Made by a program: the position numbers and the translations under genes | Part shown: positions 7,748 through 15,934 of the stretch, one piece after another | Layout of the letters: every line of letters begins with the position of its first letter | Position numbering within the stretch: position 1 is the stretch's first letter | The notes under the pieces: generated by a model | What the model was told of the DNA's origin: nothing | The model's input: the letters and a program-made list of their open reading frames with translations, nothing else | The model's database searches: none | Origin: JBFLVU01 sp037444825 | GTDB taxonomy: Bacteria > Acidobacteriota > UBA4820 > DSQY01 | Reading direction: 5' to 3' | Assembly: GCA_037444825.1 (NCBI GenBank) | Contig: JBBILR010000012.1 | Coordinates: 12,851-76,850 of the forward strand | DNA length: 64,000 bases

Positions 7748-8140
7748 TCAACGCTTGCTGAACTGGAAGCGCTTGCGGGCCTTGGGGTGGCCGTACTTCT
7801 TGCGCTCCACCTCGCGGGCGTCCCGCGTGAGCAGGCCCGCCGCCTTCAGCTTGGGCCTCAGCTCCTGGTTGTACTCCAGGAGCGCGCGGGAGATGCCGTG
7901 GCGCACCGCCCCCGCCTGTCCGGAGATGCCGCCGCCCTGCACGTTCACGAGGACGTCGAACTTGTCGGCGGTGCCGGTGAGGTTCAGGGGGATCTGGATC
8001 TGCATCCGGTGGACCGGGTTGGGGAAGTACTCCTCGAAGGGGCGCTTGTTCACGGAAATGGCCCCCTTTCCCGGGCGGAGGTAGACGCGGGCCACGGCCG
8101 TCTTGCGCCTGCCGGTGCCGTTGTACTGGATCACGCTCAT
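7748..8140 (-). CDS. rpsI: 30S ribosomal protein S9
   Basis: It is a small-subunit head protein whose C-terminal tail reaches the P-site tRNA. The 130 residues include GTGRRKTAVARVYL, the S9 signature GGGISGQAGAVRHGISRAL and the basic tail KKYGHPKARKRFQFSKR; S9 tails normally end SKR, as here. The ATG at 8140 has AGGAG upstream. It follows rplM by 16 bases, the conserved rplM-rpsI pair. Confidence 0.98.
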   Translation of the reverse strand: MSVIQYNGTGRRKTAVARVYLRPGKGAISVNKRPFEEYFPNPVHRMQIQIPLNLTGTADKFDVLVNVQGGGISGQAGAVRHGISRALLEYNQELRPKLKAAGLLTRDAREVERKKYGHPKARKRFQFSKR

Positions 8141-8156
8141 GCTCGAAACTCCTGAC

Positions 8157-8594
8157 TCAGCTCAAGGCCACGGGGAAGGGCGCCGGTTTCTGCGCCGCGT
8201 GGGGGTGGCGGTCCCCGGCGTAGACCTTCATCTTCCGGATGAGGCGGTCGCCGATGCGGTTCTTGGGAAGCATGCCGCGCACGGCGTGCTCGATGAGCTT
8301 GGCGGGCTGCTTGGCCAGGAGGTCGCGGGCGGAGATCTCCTTCAGGCCCCCGGGGTACATGGAGTGGTGGCGGTAGATCTTGTCGGTCCACTTCTTTCCG
8401 GTGAGGCGGACCTTCTCCGCGTTCACCACCACGACGAAGTCCCCCACCTGCAGGTGGGGCGTGTAGAGGGGCTTGTGCTTGCCCATGAGGACCCGCGCCA
8501 CTTCGGTGGCGAGGCGCCCGAGGGTCTTTCCCTCGGCGTCCACCACGAACCAGTCGCGGCGCACCTCCCCGCTTTTCGGAAACACCGTACGCAT
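8157..8594 (-). CDS. rplM: 50S ribosomal protein L13
   Basis: It is an early-assembly protein of the large subunit. The 145-residue product contains WFVVDAEGKTLGRLATEVA, LMGKHKPLYTPH, VGDFVVVVNAEKVRLTGKK and the L13 signature AVRGMLPKNRIGDRLIRKMKVY. The ATG at 8594 with GAGGAG upstream was chosen; a longer in-frame start lies upstream of the promoter -10 box and is not credible. It heads the rplM-rpsI operon. Confidence 0.97.
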   Translation of the reverse strand: MRTVFPKSGEVRRDWFVVDAEGKTLGRLATEVARVLMGKHKPLYTPHLQVGDFVVVVNAEKVRLTGKKWTDKIYRHHSMYPGGLKEISARDLLAKQPAKLIEHAVRGMLPKNRIGDRLIRKMKVYAGDRHPHAAQKPAPFPVALS

Positions 8595-8654
8595 GGGAAT
8601 CTCCTCGAACTTGCCCCGCGCCGCACACCTTTCCGCCCGGCGCAAAGGGCTCTT

Positions 8655-8684
8655 AGTGTACTGGAAAAAGTGCGGTCCTGTCAA
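8655..8684 (-). promoter_or_regulatory. Sigma-70-type promoter for rplM-rpsI
   Basis: On the minus strand TTGACA (8684-8679) and TACACT (8660-8655) are 18 bases apart, about 60 bases before the rplM start. Confidence 0.75.
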
Positions 8685-9469
8685 GGGTTATGGCCCGGCC
8701 CGGTCTCCGGTCGTCCTCCGCGGTGAAAGGGGGTTTCCCAGCCCCGGCCGTCGAGGCAGGACAGAAAGGACCCCTGCCGGCCGGTGCGCTCCAGGCGGAA
8801 GAAGACGCTCACGGCCAGGCGGGGCAGGATCCGCGCCAGGGGCCGGGCCAGGGCCGGGGGGAAAGGGTAGAAGTTGCCTCCCCTCAGCTCCCGGAGGCGG
8901 AAGAAGCCCCCCGCCTCGGCGAAGCGCCGAAAGCCGTCGGCGGTGGCGCCCCGGACGTGGGGCCCCAGCCACTCGATGGAGCTGGGCTGAAGGCCCCACA
9001 GGAGCAGGATCCGGTTGTGGAGGGAGGCCAGGTTGGGGATCCCCACCAGGAAGGCGCCCCCGGGAGCCAGCACCCGGGCGGCTTCGGCGGTGATCCAGAA
9101 GATCTCCTTGGTGTGCTCCAGGACCTGGTTGGCCACCACCAGGTGGACGGAGCCGTCGGCGAAGGGGAGGGGTTCCCGCTCCAGGTCCAGGGAAAAGACC
9201 TCCACCCCCTTTTTCCGAAGGGCTTGCGCGGCGGCGGGGTCCACCTCCACGCCGCAGAGGCGAACCCTTCTCGGCGCCAGGGCCTTCTCGGCGAGGAAGA
9301 GGTCCGCCCCCGTCCCCGCCCCCAGGTCCAGCACGGTGACCGTCTGAGGAAACGGCGCCTCCCGGAAGTGCTCCGCCGCCATGGACGCCAGCGTATCCCG
9401 GCCGTAGTTCAGGATTTCGGTGCCGGCCTTCAGCCGGGCAAGAAAGGCGCGCATGCCGTAAGATAGCAT
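8681..9469 (-). CDS. Class I SAM-dependent methyltransferase
   Basis: It is a probable small-molecule or lipid methyltransferase. About 262 residues; motif I is VLDLGAGTGADLF (near residue 50), followed by CGVEVDP (motif II), then PFADGSVHLVVANQVLEH (motif IV region of methyltransferase type 11) and LAPGGAFLVGIPN. The N-terminus has TEILNYGRDTL, seen before motif I in many sugar/lipid-associated methyltransferases. The substrate cannot be told. The start is uncertain: ATG at 9469 or 9454, neither with a clear ribosome site. It is divergent from uvrC and its 3' end overlaps the rplM promoter. Confidence 0.8.
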   Translation of the reverse strand: MLSYGMRAFLARLKAGTEILNYGRDTLASMAAEHFREAPFPQTVTVLDLGAGTGADLFLAEKALAPRRVRLCGVEVDPAAAQALRKKGVEVFSLDLEREPLPFADGSVHLVVANQVLEHTKEIFWITAEAARVLAPGGAFLVGIPNLASLHNRILLLWGLQPSSIEWLGPHVRGATADGFRRFAEAGGFFRLRELRGGNFYPFPPALARPLARILPRLAVSVFFRLERTGRQGSFLSCLDGRGWETPFHRGGRPETGPGHNP

Positions 9470-9518
9470 GGACCCGGCGCCGCCGGGGCGCCGGGGCGCC
9501 TGAGAAGGAGCGAGGCCC

Positions 9519-11309
9519 ATGGTGGAGCGCCCCAAGGAGCCCTTTCCAGCCCGTCCGGGCTGTTACCTCTTCCGGGACGCCCGGGGCCGGCCCCTCTACG
9601 TGGGGAAGGCGCGCAACCTGCGGGCCCGGCTGGCCTCCTACTTCCAGGAGAAGGTCTCCGACAAGGTGGCCCGTCTGCGGCGCCAGGCCGCCTCCGTGGA
9701 GACGGTGGTGACGGCCAGCGAGTGGGAGGCCTTCCTCCTCGAAAACAACCTCATCAAGCAGTTCCGCCCCCGCTTCAACACCCTCCTCAAGGACGACAAG
9801 ACCTACCCCTTCCTCAAGCTGACGGTGAAGGACCGCTTCCCCAAGGTCCTCTTCACGAGGCGTCTGGAGCGGGACGGCTCCCTCTACTTCGGCCCCTTCG
9901 TTCCCGGCTGGCAGGCCCGGCGAAACCTGAAGGTTCTCCAGCAGCACTTCAAGATCGCCACGTGCCGCGACCCTCTGGACGGCTCCCGCGCGAGGCCCTG
10001 TCTCTACTACGAGATGGGGCAGTGCTTCGCGCCGTGCGTGAGGGGGAAGGTCTCCGAGTCCGACTACGCCGCCGCCGTGGAGGCCGCCCGGCTCTTCCTC
10101 GAAGGTAAGGACCGAGCCCTCCGGGAGAGCCTGAAGGCGCGGATGGAGGAGGCGGCGGCACGTCTGGACTTCGAGACGGCGGCCCACTACCGCGACCTCC
10201 TGAAGGCCACCGCCTTTCTCTCCAACCGCCAGGCGGTGGCCCGGCCGGGGGAGGGCCATTGGGAGCTCTTCGCCCTGTACGGGGGCGGCGGCGCCTTCTT
10301 TCTCCACTCCTTCACGCTGGTGGACGGGAAGGTGGTGGACCAGCGCCACTGGGCCCTGGACGCGCTGGAGGAGCGCGAGGAGGAGGTCTTCTCCGCCGCC
10401 CTCATGCGCCTCTTCGGGAACGCCCCGGCCATCCCCGACGGAATCTGCATCTCCCGGGACCTTCCCGACCGCCCCCTTCTGGAGCGTTTCCTGACGGAGA
10501 GGAAGGGGCGGAAGGTCCCCGTCCGTGTCCCGAAGCGAGGCCCCAAAGCGGACCTCGTGGCCATGCTCCGGGAAAACGCCCGGCTGGCCTTCGCGGTCGG
10601 CGGGGCACCGGCGGCGCTGCTCAAGGAGCTCCAGCAGATCCTGGAACTGCCCTCCCCGCCACGCCGCATGGAGGCCTTCGACATTTCGCACTTTCACGGC
10701 GGCGAGACCACCGCCTCCTTCGTGGTCTTCGAGGAGGGCCGCCCCCTCAAGGAGGCCTACCGCCGTTACCACGTCCGGACCGTCAAGGGAGTGGACGACT
10801 TCGCCTCCCTGGCGGAGGCCGTGGGGCACCGGCTTCAGCGCCTCCTGCGGGAAGGGGAGCCCCTGCCGGACCTCCTGCTCGTGGACGGGGGGTGGGGACA
10901 GGTCGCGGCGGTCCGCCGGGCTCTGGAGGGGATTCTCCCCGACGTCCCCTCCCTCGTGGGTCTCGCCAAGCGCGAGGAGTGGATCTACCGCTGGCCGGAT
11001 CCCCAGCCCCGGGTCCTCTCCCGGGACTCCCCCGCCCTTCACCTGCTCATGGCCATGAGGGACGAAGCCCACCGGTTCGCCCTGGCGGGCCACCGAGCGC
11101 GAAGGAGCCGGGCCCGCTTGAAGTCGCCGCTGCTGGCCCTGCCGGGGGTGGGGCCGAAGACCGCCGCGAAACTGCTCCGCGCCTTCCTCACCACCGAAGC
11201 CGTGCGGGCCGCCCCGCGGGAGGCGTTGGAGAAGGTCGTGGGAAAGGCGGCGGCCCTGCGGATCCGCGCCGCCCTGGACGCCGCGCCCGGCGACCCGCGC
11301 GAGGCGTAA
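9519..11309 (+). CDS. uvrC: Excinuclease ABC subunit C
   Basis: It makes the dual incisions in nucleotide excision repair with UvrAB. The 596 residues show an N-terminal GIY-YIG nuclease domain (PGCYLFRDARGRPLYVGKA), ENNLIKQFRPRFN, a UvrB-binding UVR motif (about residues 205-240, LDFETAAHYRDLL), the C-terminal RNase-H-like endonuclease region starting RRMEAFDISHFHG with VDGGWGQ, and terminal helix-hairpin-helix segments (LPGVGPKTAAKLL). Length is normal. GAAGGAG precedes the ATG. It is transcribed alone, divergent from a methyltransferase. Confidence 0.97.
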   Translation: MVERPKEPFPARPGCYLFRDARGRPLYVGKARNLRARLASYFQEKVSDKVARLRRQAASVETVVTASEWEAFLLENNLIKQFRPRFNTLLKDDKTYPFLKLTVKDRFPKVLFTRRLERDGSLYFGPFVPGWQARRNLKVLQQHFKIATCRDPLDGSRARPCLYYEMGQCFAPCVRGKVSESDYAAAVEAARLFLEGKDRALRESLKARMEEAAARLDFETAAHYRDLLKATAFLSNRQAVARPGEGHWELFALYGGGGAFFLHSFTLVDGKVVDQRHWALDALEEREEEVFSAALMRLFGNAPAIPDGICISRDLPDRPLLERFLTERKGRKVPVRVPKRGPKADLVAMLRENARLAFAVGGAPAALLKELQQILELPSPPRRMEAFDISHFHGGETTASFVVFEEGRPLKEAYRRYHVRTVKGVDDFASLAEAVGHRLQRLLREGEPLPDLLLVDGGWGQVAAVRRALEGILPDVPSLVGLAKREEWIYRWPDPQPRVLSRDSPALHLLMAMRDEAHRFALAGHRARRSRARLKSPLLALPGVGPKTAAKLLRAFLTTEAVRAAPREALEKVVGKAAALRIRAALDAAPGDPREA

Positions 11310-11337
11310 AAAAAGAGCCCGCCTCGCGGCGGGCTCC
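11308..11337 (-). terminator. Intrinsic terminator of the H1-like gene
   Basis: On the minus strand GAGCCCGCC-GCGA-GGCGGGCTC is a perfect 9-bp stem followed by seven T. It sits 20 bases after the stop of the H1-like gene; its T run overlaps the uvrC stop codon. Confidence 0.9.
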
Positions 11338-11357
11338 CCGACTCCAACGAACGGGTC

Positions 11358-11570
11358 CTACTTCTTGGCCACGGCCTTCTTGGCGGCGGGCTTCTTGACC
11401 GCCGGCTTGGCCGCGGGCTTCTTGGCCGCAGGCTTCTTCGCGGCGGGCTTCTTGGCGGCGGGCTTCTTGGCCGCCGGCTTGGCCGCCGTCTTCTTCGCCG
11501 CGGGCTTCTTGGCCGCAGGCTTCTTCGCGGCCGGCTTCTTCACCGCCTTCTTCTCGACTTTCTCCGCCAT
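11358..11570 (-). CDS. Histone H1-like Lys/Ala/Pro-rich repeat protein
   Basis: A 70-residue protein made almost wholly of Lys, Ala and Pro: after MAEKVEKKAVKK it runs as about nine KPAAK-type units. Such tails occur in bacterial H1/AlgP-like nucleoid proteins and in C-terminal tails of HU, so DNA or RNA binding in the nucleoid is the likely role. No globular domain is present. It has a strong consensus-like promoter, a ribosome site (AGGTTCGG region) and its own terminator, indicating a highly expressed single-gene unit. The repeat makes database similarity uninformative. Confidence 0.75.
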   Translation of the reverse strand: MAEKVEKKAVKKPAAKKPAAKKPAAKKTAAKPAAKKPAAKKPAAKKPAAKKPAAKPAVKKPAAKKAVAKK

Positions 11571-11647
11571 CCGAACCTCCTTCAGGAAGTGGGTAAGCTA
11601 CATCTTCCGTCATCCGATCCCGATGCACTAGACCTGGTGTTGTGGAT

Positions 11648-11676
11648 AATATAGAGTTCTTCTCGCGAAGTGTCAA
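11648..11676 (-). promoter_or_regulatory. Strong sigma-70-type promoter for the H1-like gene
   Basis: On the minus strand TTGACA (11676-11671) and TATATT (11653-11648) are separated by 17 bases, in a locally AT-rich stretch. This is the closest match to consensus in the window. Confidence 0.85.
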
Positions 11677-11680
11677 GGGA

Positions 11681-11706
11681 TTGTGCTCAACGATTGTGCA
11701 GCACAA
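11681..11706. repeat. Inverted repeat upstream of the H1-like promoter
   Basis: TTGTGCT and AGCACAA form a perfect 7-bp inverted repeat with a 12-base spacer, just upstream of the -35 box. It could be an activator or repressor site. Confidence 0.45.
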
Positions 11707-11713
11707 AAGATGG

Positions 11714-11744
11714 GAGTCCCCCCGCATCCGTGGGGACTGCGCCG
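11714..11744. repeat. Palindromic element resembling a single type I-E CRISPR repeat or plsY terminator
   Basis: GAGTCCCC and GGGGACT flank CCGCATCCGT, giving a hairpin similar in layout to type I-E CRISPR repeats (TTCCCCGC...GCGGGGA). Only one copy is present and no cas gene is nearby. On the minus strand it lies after plsY and is followed by ATCTTTTG, so a terminator role is the simpler reading. Confidence 0.4.
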
Positions 11745-11820
11745 AAGACCGCGGCACCGCTAGATTTGCCGCACCGTCCTCGAAGTCTACGAGATGTGGT
11801 TGGCCGATGGGAAAGATGGA

Positions 11821-12420
11821 TCAGAAGCGGTTCTCCCTCCCTTCCAACATCCGAAGGATGTTCTGGAAGTGGAAGAGGACCAGCGCCGCCGACCAGGGGA
11901 AAAGGAGAAGGAACGCGCCGCGGTGGCTCTGCGCCCACGCGGGACCCTCGGCGGCGAGAACCATCAGGGGGAAGGCGAGGCTGGCGGTGATGGAGCCCAG
12001 GGAGACCATCCGGCTCAGGGCCACCGCCAGGGCGAAGGGGAAGACGGCGAGCGCCACCGCCACGGGGTGCAGCGCGAGAAAGGCTCCTGCGGAGGTGCCG
12101 ATCCCTTTTCCTCCCCGGAAGCCGGCCCACACGGGAAAGACGTGTCCCGCCACGGCCGCGGCGCCGGCCAGCAGGGGGACCCACGACTCCGGGCCGAAGG
12201 CCTTCTGCGCGAGCAGCGCGGGCAGGAATCCCTTGGCCACGTCCACGAGGGCCACCGGAAGGGCCAGCTTCCAGCCGGCCACCCGCAGGACGTTGGTGGC
12301 CCCCGCGTTTCCGCTCCCGTGGCTCCGGACGTCGATGCCGCGGAAGAGCCGCGTGAAGACGACGCTGGTGGGGAAGGAACCGAGGAGGTAGGCGCCGAGG
12401 CAGGCGAGGAACGCGGTCAT
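11821..12420 (-). CDS. plsY: Glycerol-3-phosphate acyltransferase PlsY
   Basis: It transfers acyl groups from acyl-phosphate to sn-glycerol-3-phosphate, the first membrane step of phospholipid synthesis. The 199 residues contain the family motifs LLGSFPTS, DVRSHGSGNAGATNVLR, HVFPVWAGFRGGKGIGTSAG and MVSLGSI, with about five hydrophobic segments. The ATG at 12420 overlaps the stop of the upstream FakA/FakB-like gene as ATGA. This coupling is meaningful because FakA/FakB make the acyl-phosphate that PlsY consumes. Confidence 0.96.
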   Translation of the reverse strand: MTAFLACLGAYLLGSFPTSVVFTRLFRGIDVRSHGSGNAGATNVLRVAGWKLALPVALVDVAKGFLPALLAQKAFGPESWVPLLAGAAAVAGHVFPVWAGFRGGKGIGTSAGAFLALHPVAVALAVFPFALAVALSRMVSLGSITASLAFPLMVLAAEGPAWAQSHRGAFLLLFPWSAALVLFHFQNILRMLEGRENRF

Positions 12421-14264
12421 TTCGGCTCCAGGCCCAGGACGGCGATCCCCGCGGCGCCGGGGCCCACGTGGGCGCCGAGGACCGGCGTGGCTTCCACCAC
12501 CGGGATGTCGGTGAGCCCCGTCAGGCGCCTCAACCGCTTGAGGTAGAAGGCGGCCTCCCGCCGTCCGTCCACGTGGGCCACCGCCAGCCGGAAGCGACCG
12601 TACTTCTCCCACTCGGCCCGCGCCAGGCGGAGGACCTTCCGCCGCACGCCCCCCATGCCGAAGGCCTTGGCGGGGCTCACCACCTTGCCTTCCCCATCCA
12701 CCTCCACCACGGGGTGGAGCCCCAGGAGCTTGGCCGCGAGGCTGCGCCCGAAGCTGATCCGCCCCCCGCGCCGAAGGAAATCCAGCGTGCGCAGGGAGAC
12801 GAAGACGCGGACGCGGCTTCTGAGTTCCTCCATCCGGGCGGAGATGGCCGAGGCGCTCTCGCCGGAGAGGGCCATCCGGCGGGCCTCCTGCACCAGCAGA
12901 CCCAGACCCACGCTGACGGTGCGGCTGTCGAGGACGTGGACGTCCGCCTGCGTGAACTTGGAGGCCGCCGTCACCGCCGCCTGGTAGGTTCCGCTGAGGG
13001 CGGCGCTGAGGGTCAGGACGACGATCTCCCGCTTCCGCCCCGCCGCCTCCTCGTAGACCCGGAGGAAGTCCTGGACCGACGGCTGGCTGGTCTTGGGGTG
13101 GTGGGCCGTCCTCCGGCACTTGCGGAGGAATTCCTCGGGGGAGATCTCCACCTTGTCGAGGAAGGTCTCCTCGCCGAAGAGGACCTTGAGCGGAACGAGG
13201 GAGATGAAGTTGTTCCGCACGTAGTCCATGGGCAGGTCGCAGGAGGAGTCGCTGACGATGGCCACGCGGGCGCGGTCCTCCACGGCGCTGTCGTGTTGGA
13301 GCTGCATGTCGTCGCACTTCTTGGTGGCGAGCGTCCCCATCTCCCTCAGGATCTCGTACATCCGCAGCGGCTCGTTGGTGTGGAGGTGGACCTTGAGGAG
13401 GGCCGCCCCCGAGACGACGACGAGGCTGTCCCCCAGCGGCTCCAGGAGTTCCCGGACGCGCTCCGGCGGAACGGGTTCCTGGGTGCGCACGAGGCACTCG
13501 GTGCAGTACCGGAACTGAAGGCTCACCTTTTCGTGGGCGTACACGAAGGCCTCGGCGGGGGCCTCCTCCCCCGCCTCCTCCCGCTTCCCTTCGGGAGCCC
13601 GGAGGTCTCCCGTCTCCACGAAATCGGTGATCCCTTCGAGGAAGTGGACGAACCCCTGGGCCCCGGCGTCCACCACGCCGTGCTTTTTCAGAACCTCCAG
13701 CTGGTCGGGGGTGCGCTTGAGGGATTCCCGGGCACGATGGAGGGCCGCCTTCAGGAGTTCCGCGAAGTCGGAGGTCTCCCCGCACCGCCGCGCGATCTCT
13801 TCCGCCCAGTCCTTGATGACGGTGAGGATGGTCCCCTCGCGGGGACGGGCGATGGCCGCGTAGGCCGCCTGCCGGGCCCGCTCCACCGCCGCGGCGAACT
13901 CCACCGTTCCGATCCGCGTCTTTCCCGTCACGCCCTCGGAGAAGCCGGTGAGGAACTGGGCCAGGATGGCTCCCGAATTTCCGTGGGAGCCCAAGATGGC
14001 GCTTTCCGCCAGGATCCTGCCGGTGTGTTCCGCCGAACGGTGGAAGGACCGCCGGAGGGAATCCGCCGCCGTGGCCATGGTCTTGGCCATGTTGGTCCCC
14101 GTGTCGGCGTCGGGGACGGGGTAGACGTTGATGCTGTTCAGCTGCTCCCGCCGTTCGGTGAGGCGCCGGATTCCCGCCAGCACCGCCCGCTGCAGGCGGA
14201 ATCCGTCGAGGTAACGAATTTGCGGGTGGGGGGAGTCCTCGGGGCGCGGAGCGGAGACCTTCAT
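12417..14264 (-). CDS. Fused DAK2 (FakA-like) and DegV (FakB-like) protein
   Basis: A 615-residue protein joining two partners of bacterial fatty-acid kinase. Residues about 20-200 are a DhaL/DAK2 kinase domain (INVYPVPDADTGTNM binds Mg-ATP; ESAILGSHGNSGAILAQ). A FakA-type middle region follows (about 230-330). From about residue 335 (VAIVSDSSCDLP) to the end is a DegV fatty-acid-binding domain, with TSQPSVQDF, LTLSAALSGTYQ and FLRRGGRIS. In Staphylococcus FakA phosphorylates a fatty acid held by FakB; here both are one chain. GTG/ATG alternatives upstream lack a ribosome site; ATG 14264 has GGAGG. It is coupled to plsY by an ATGA overlap. Confidence 0.9.
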   Translation of the reverse strand: MKVSAPRPEDSPHPQIRYLDGFRLQRAVLAGIRRLTERREQLNSINVYPVPDADTGTNMAKTMATAADSLRRSFHRSAEHTGRILAESAILGSHGNSGAILAQFLTGFSEGVTGKTRIGTVEFAAAVERARQAAYAAIARPREGTILTVIKDWAEEIARRCGETSDFAELLKAALHRARESLKRTPDQLEVLKKHGVVDAGAQGFVHFLEGITDFVETGDLRAPEGKREEAGEEAPAEAFVYAHEKVSLQFRYCTECLVRTQEPVPPERVRELLEPLGDSLVVVSGAALLKVHLHTNEPLRMYEILREMGTLATKKCDDMQLQHDSAVEDRARVAIVSDSSCDLPMDYVRNNFISLVPLKVLFGEETFLDKVEISPEEFLRKCRRTAHHPKTSQPSVQDFLRVYEEAAGRKREIVVLTLSAALSGTYQAAVTAASKFTQADVHVLDSRTVSVGLGLLVQEARRMALSGESASAISARMEELRSRVRVFVSLRTLDFLRRGGRISFGRSLAAKLLGLHPVVEVDGEGKVVSPAKAFGMGGVRRKVLRLARAEWEKYGRFRLAVAHVDGRREAAFYLKRLRRLTGLTDIPVVEATPVLGAHVGPGAAGIAVLGLEPK

Positions 14265-14282
14265 ACCTCCTCCCGGAGGGAC

Positions 14283-14311
14283 AGAATACACGGAACGACG
14301 TGATTCCGCAA
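14283..14311 (-). promoter_or_regulatory. Predicted promoter for the FakA/FakB-like gene and plsY
   Basis: On the minus strand TTGCGG (14311-14306) and TATTCT (14288-14283) are 17 bases apart, about 20 bases before the start codon. Confidence 0.5.
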
Positions 14312-14385
14312 GGCCTTGAGGACTCCCCGCGGCCAACGAACGCCGCCGCCGCAGGGACGATTGTCCCGGCCGGAATCGGGGCGGT

Positions 14386-15741
14386 CTAGGGGAAGGTCCG
14401 GTGCCAGAGGAGGCGGCGTCCGGCCCCGTCGAAGGCCACCACCTCCACCTCCCGCCCCGGTCCGAAGGGGAAGGTTCCGGTGAACTCGCCGCCGTCCCCC
14501 ACCGGAACCAGCCGTCCGTTGACGGTGACCTCCAGCCGGGGCGTGACGGATCCGCGGACCACCGCCGCATCCCCCAGCGGCGTGGCGTCCACCGCGAGCT
14601 TCCAGTCGGGGGGAGGATTCTCCGGAGAGGGAGCCAGGACCCGGAAGGCCATGGGGGGCGACCAGGGCCCCGGGCTCGGCGAGAGGGCTCTGAGACGCCA
14701 GAAGTACCGGCCCGGCGTCAGGGTTCCCAGGGCCAGACCGCGGTCCTGGGCCTCCCCTTGCCGCGCCATTCCGTTCTCGAAGAGGGGAGAGGAGGAAACC
14801 TGCACGGCCACCCGGGAAGCGGCGGAGGGCTCCCACCGGAGAACGACGGGGGCGCCCCCGGCTGCGGGGGAGGCCGTCCAGAACACGGTGCCGTCCAACG
14901 GCGTCTCCGGAGCGGGCGCGGCCGCCCGTTCCCCCAGGATCCGGGGGCCGCCCTCTTCCAGGGCCAGACGTTGGGTCCTCAGCCCCGCCGTGACGGTTTG
15001 CTCTCCAAAGGGGCCCCGGAGGAGGCACGAGCCCCGGTGAACCTCCAGGAAGAGCCCCCCCGCCTGGACCTCGCCTTCCGACGCCCCGCCGGGGGCGAGA
15101 ACGGCCTCCACCGCTCCCGCCCGGAGCGACAACCCTTTACCGGGAAAGACCGAGGGGGGAACCACCGCGGAGAACCGCCCCCGGCGGGGCTCCACCACCG
15201 GCCCTCCGGCGTCGCCGCCGGCGGAAACCATCACCAACAGCGCGCCGGGACCGAGGGCCAGGGATTGGTTCCCGGGAAGGACTAGGAGCAGGCCTCCGGG
15301 GCCGGCCTGGACCGTTCCCCCCGAGGGGATTTCGGCTCCCATGCCGAGGGGCCGCTGCTGCCCTCCTTCCACCTGGAAAACCCCGGCGCCGGCCTCCACG
15401 CGCCCCACGACCGGCGGCGCCTCGAGCCGGCCCACCAGAGGTTCCAGCAGGAGCAGGGCCTCCTCGGCCCGCTTTCGCGCCTCTTGGGGCCGGTCCCGGC
15501 CCAGGAGGGCCTCGGCCTCCGCGAGAAGACCGCCGGCCTCCGTCAACGCCTTCTCCGAGTCCACCCGCCCCCTCAGGTCGGACAGGAGCGCCTGCCCCTT
15601 GCGAACGGCGGCGACGGCGGCGGAGCGCTCGGTCTCCCGCTGGAGGCGGAAGAGGTGCAGGCCCCACCCCGCGGCGGCCAAGAGCACCACGACGGAAAGC
15701 CCCCAAAAAAGGAGGTTGAGACGACGGGCCAGAACGGTCAC
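14386..15741 (-). CDS. FecR-domain membrane-anchored protein
   Basis: About 451 residues. A single N-terminal membrane segment (LLFWGLSVVVLLAAAGWGLH, residues 9-28) is followed by a helical, coiled-coil-like stretch (about 30-110) and then a FecR-like region (about 125-290) with the pattern GAEIPSGGTVQAGPGG and LALGPGALLVM. Two later segments look like Fn3/Ig-type beta modules (FYWRLRAL-type strand pattern and an EVTVNGRLVPV strand). The bulk should be periplasmic. GTG at 15741 was chosen because GGGGAGG lies six bases upstream. Such proteins are common, poorly characterised envelope or peptidoglycan-associated proteins. It is divergent from the OPT transporter. Confidence 0.65.
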   Translation of the reverse strand: MTVLARRLNLLFWGLSVVVLLAAAGWGLHLFRLQRETERSAAVAAVRKGQALLSDLRGRVDSEKALTEAGGLLAEAEALLGRDRPQEARKRAEEALLLLEPLVGRLEAPPVVGRVEAGAGVFQVEGGQQRPLGMGAEIPSGGTVQAGPGGLLLVLPGNQSLALGPGALLVMVSAGGDAGGPVVEPRRGRFSAVVPPSVFPGKGLSLRAGAVEAVLAPGGASEGEVQAGGLFLEVHRGSCLLRGPFGEQTVTAGLRTQRLALEEGGPRILGERAAAPAPETPLDGTVFWTASPAAGGAPVVLRWEPSAASRVAVQVSSSPLFENGMARQGEAQDRGLALGTLTPGRYFWRLRALSPSPGPWSPPMAFRVLAPSPENPPPDWKLAVDATPLGDAAVVRGSVTPRLEVTVNGRLVPVGDGGEFTGTFPFGPGREVEVVAFDGAGRRLLWHRTFP

Positions 15742-15862
15742 TTTCACCTCCCCGACGCCGTCGGCGCCTCGAGCGTGGGTCCCGGACCGAGCATACCCCA
15801 CCCTCCGGGCCGGGGCAAGGCGGATTCCAAGCCCGATCGAGCCCCCGGGCGCGGGTATGCCC

Positions 15863-15891
15863 TTGCCAAGGAAACCCGTCCTCGGTACCCT
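15863..15891 (+). promoter_or_regulatory. Possible promoter for the OPT transporter
   Basis: TTGCCA and TACCCT are separated by 17 bases, 44 bases before the GTG start. The -10 box is weak. Confidence 0.35.
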
Positions 15892-15934
15892 GGCGCCTGC
15901 GGCCCGGAAATGCCGCCCGCGAAGGGGGTGCCCC

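Noticed and set aside
11700..11820. CRISPR array
   Set aside because: Only one repeat-like palindrome, no second repeat and no cas genes.
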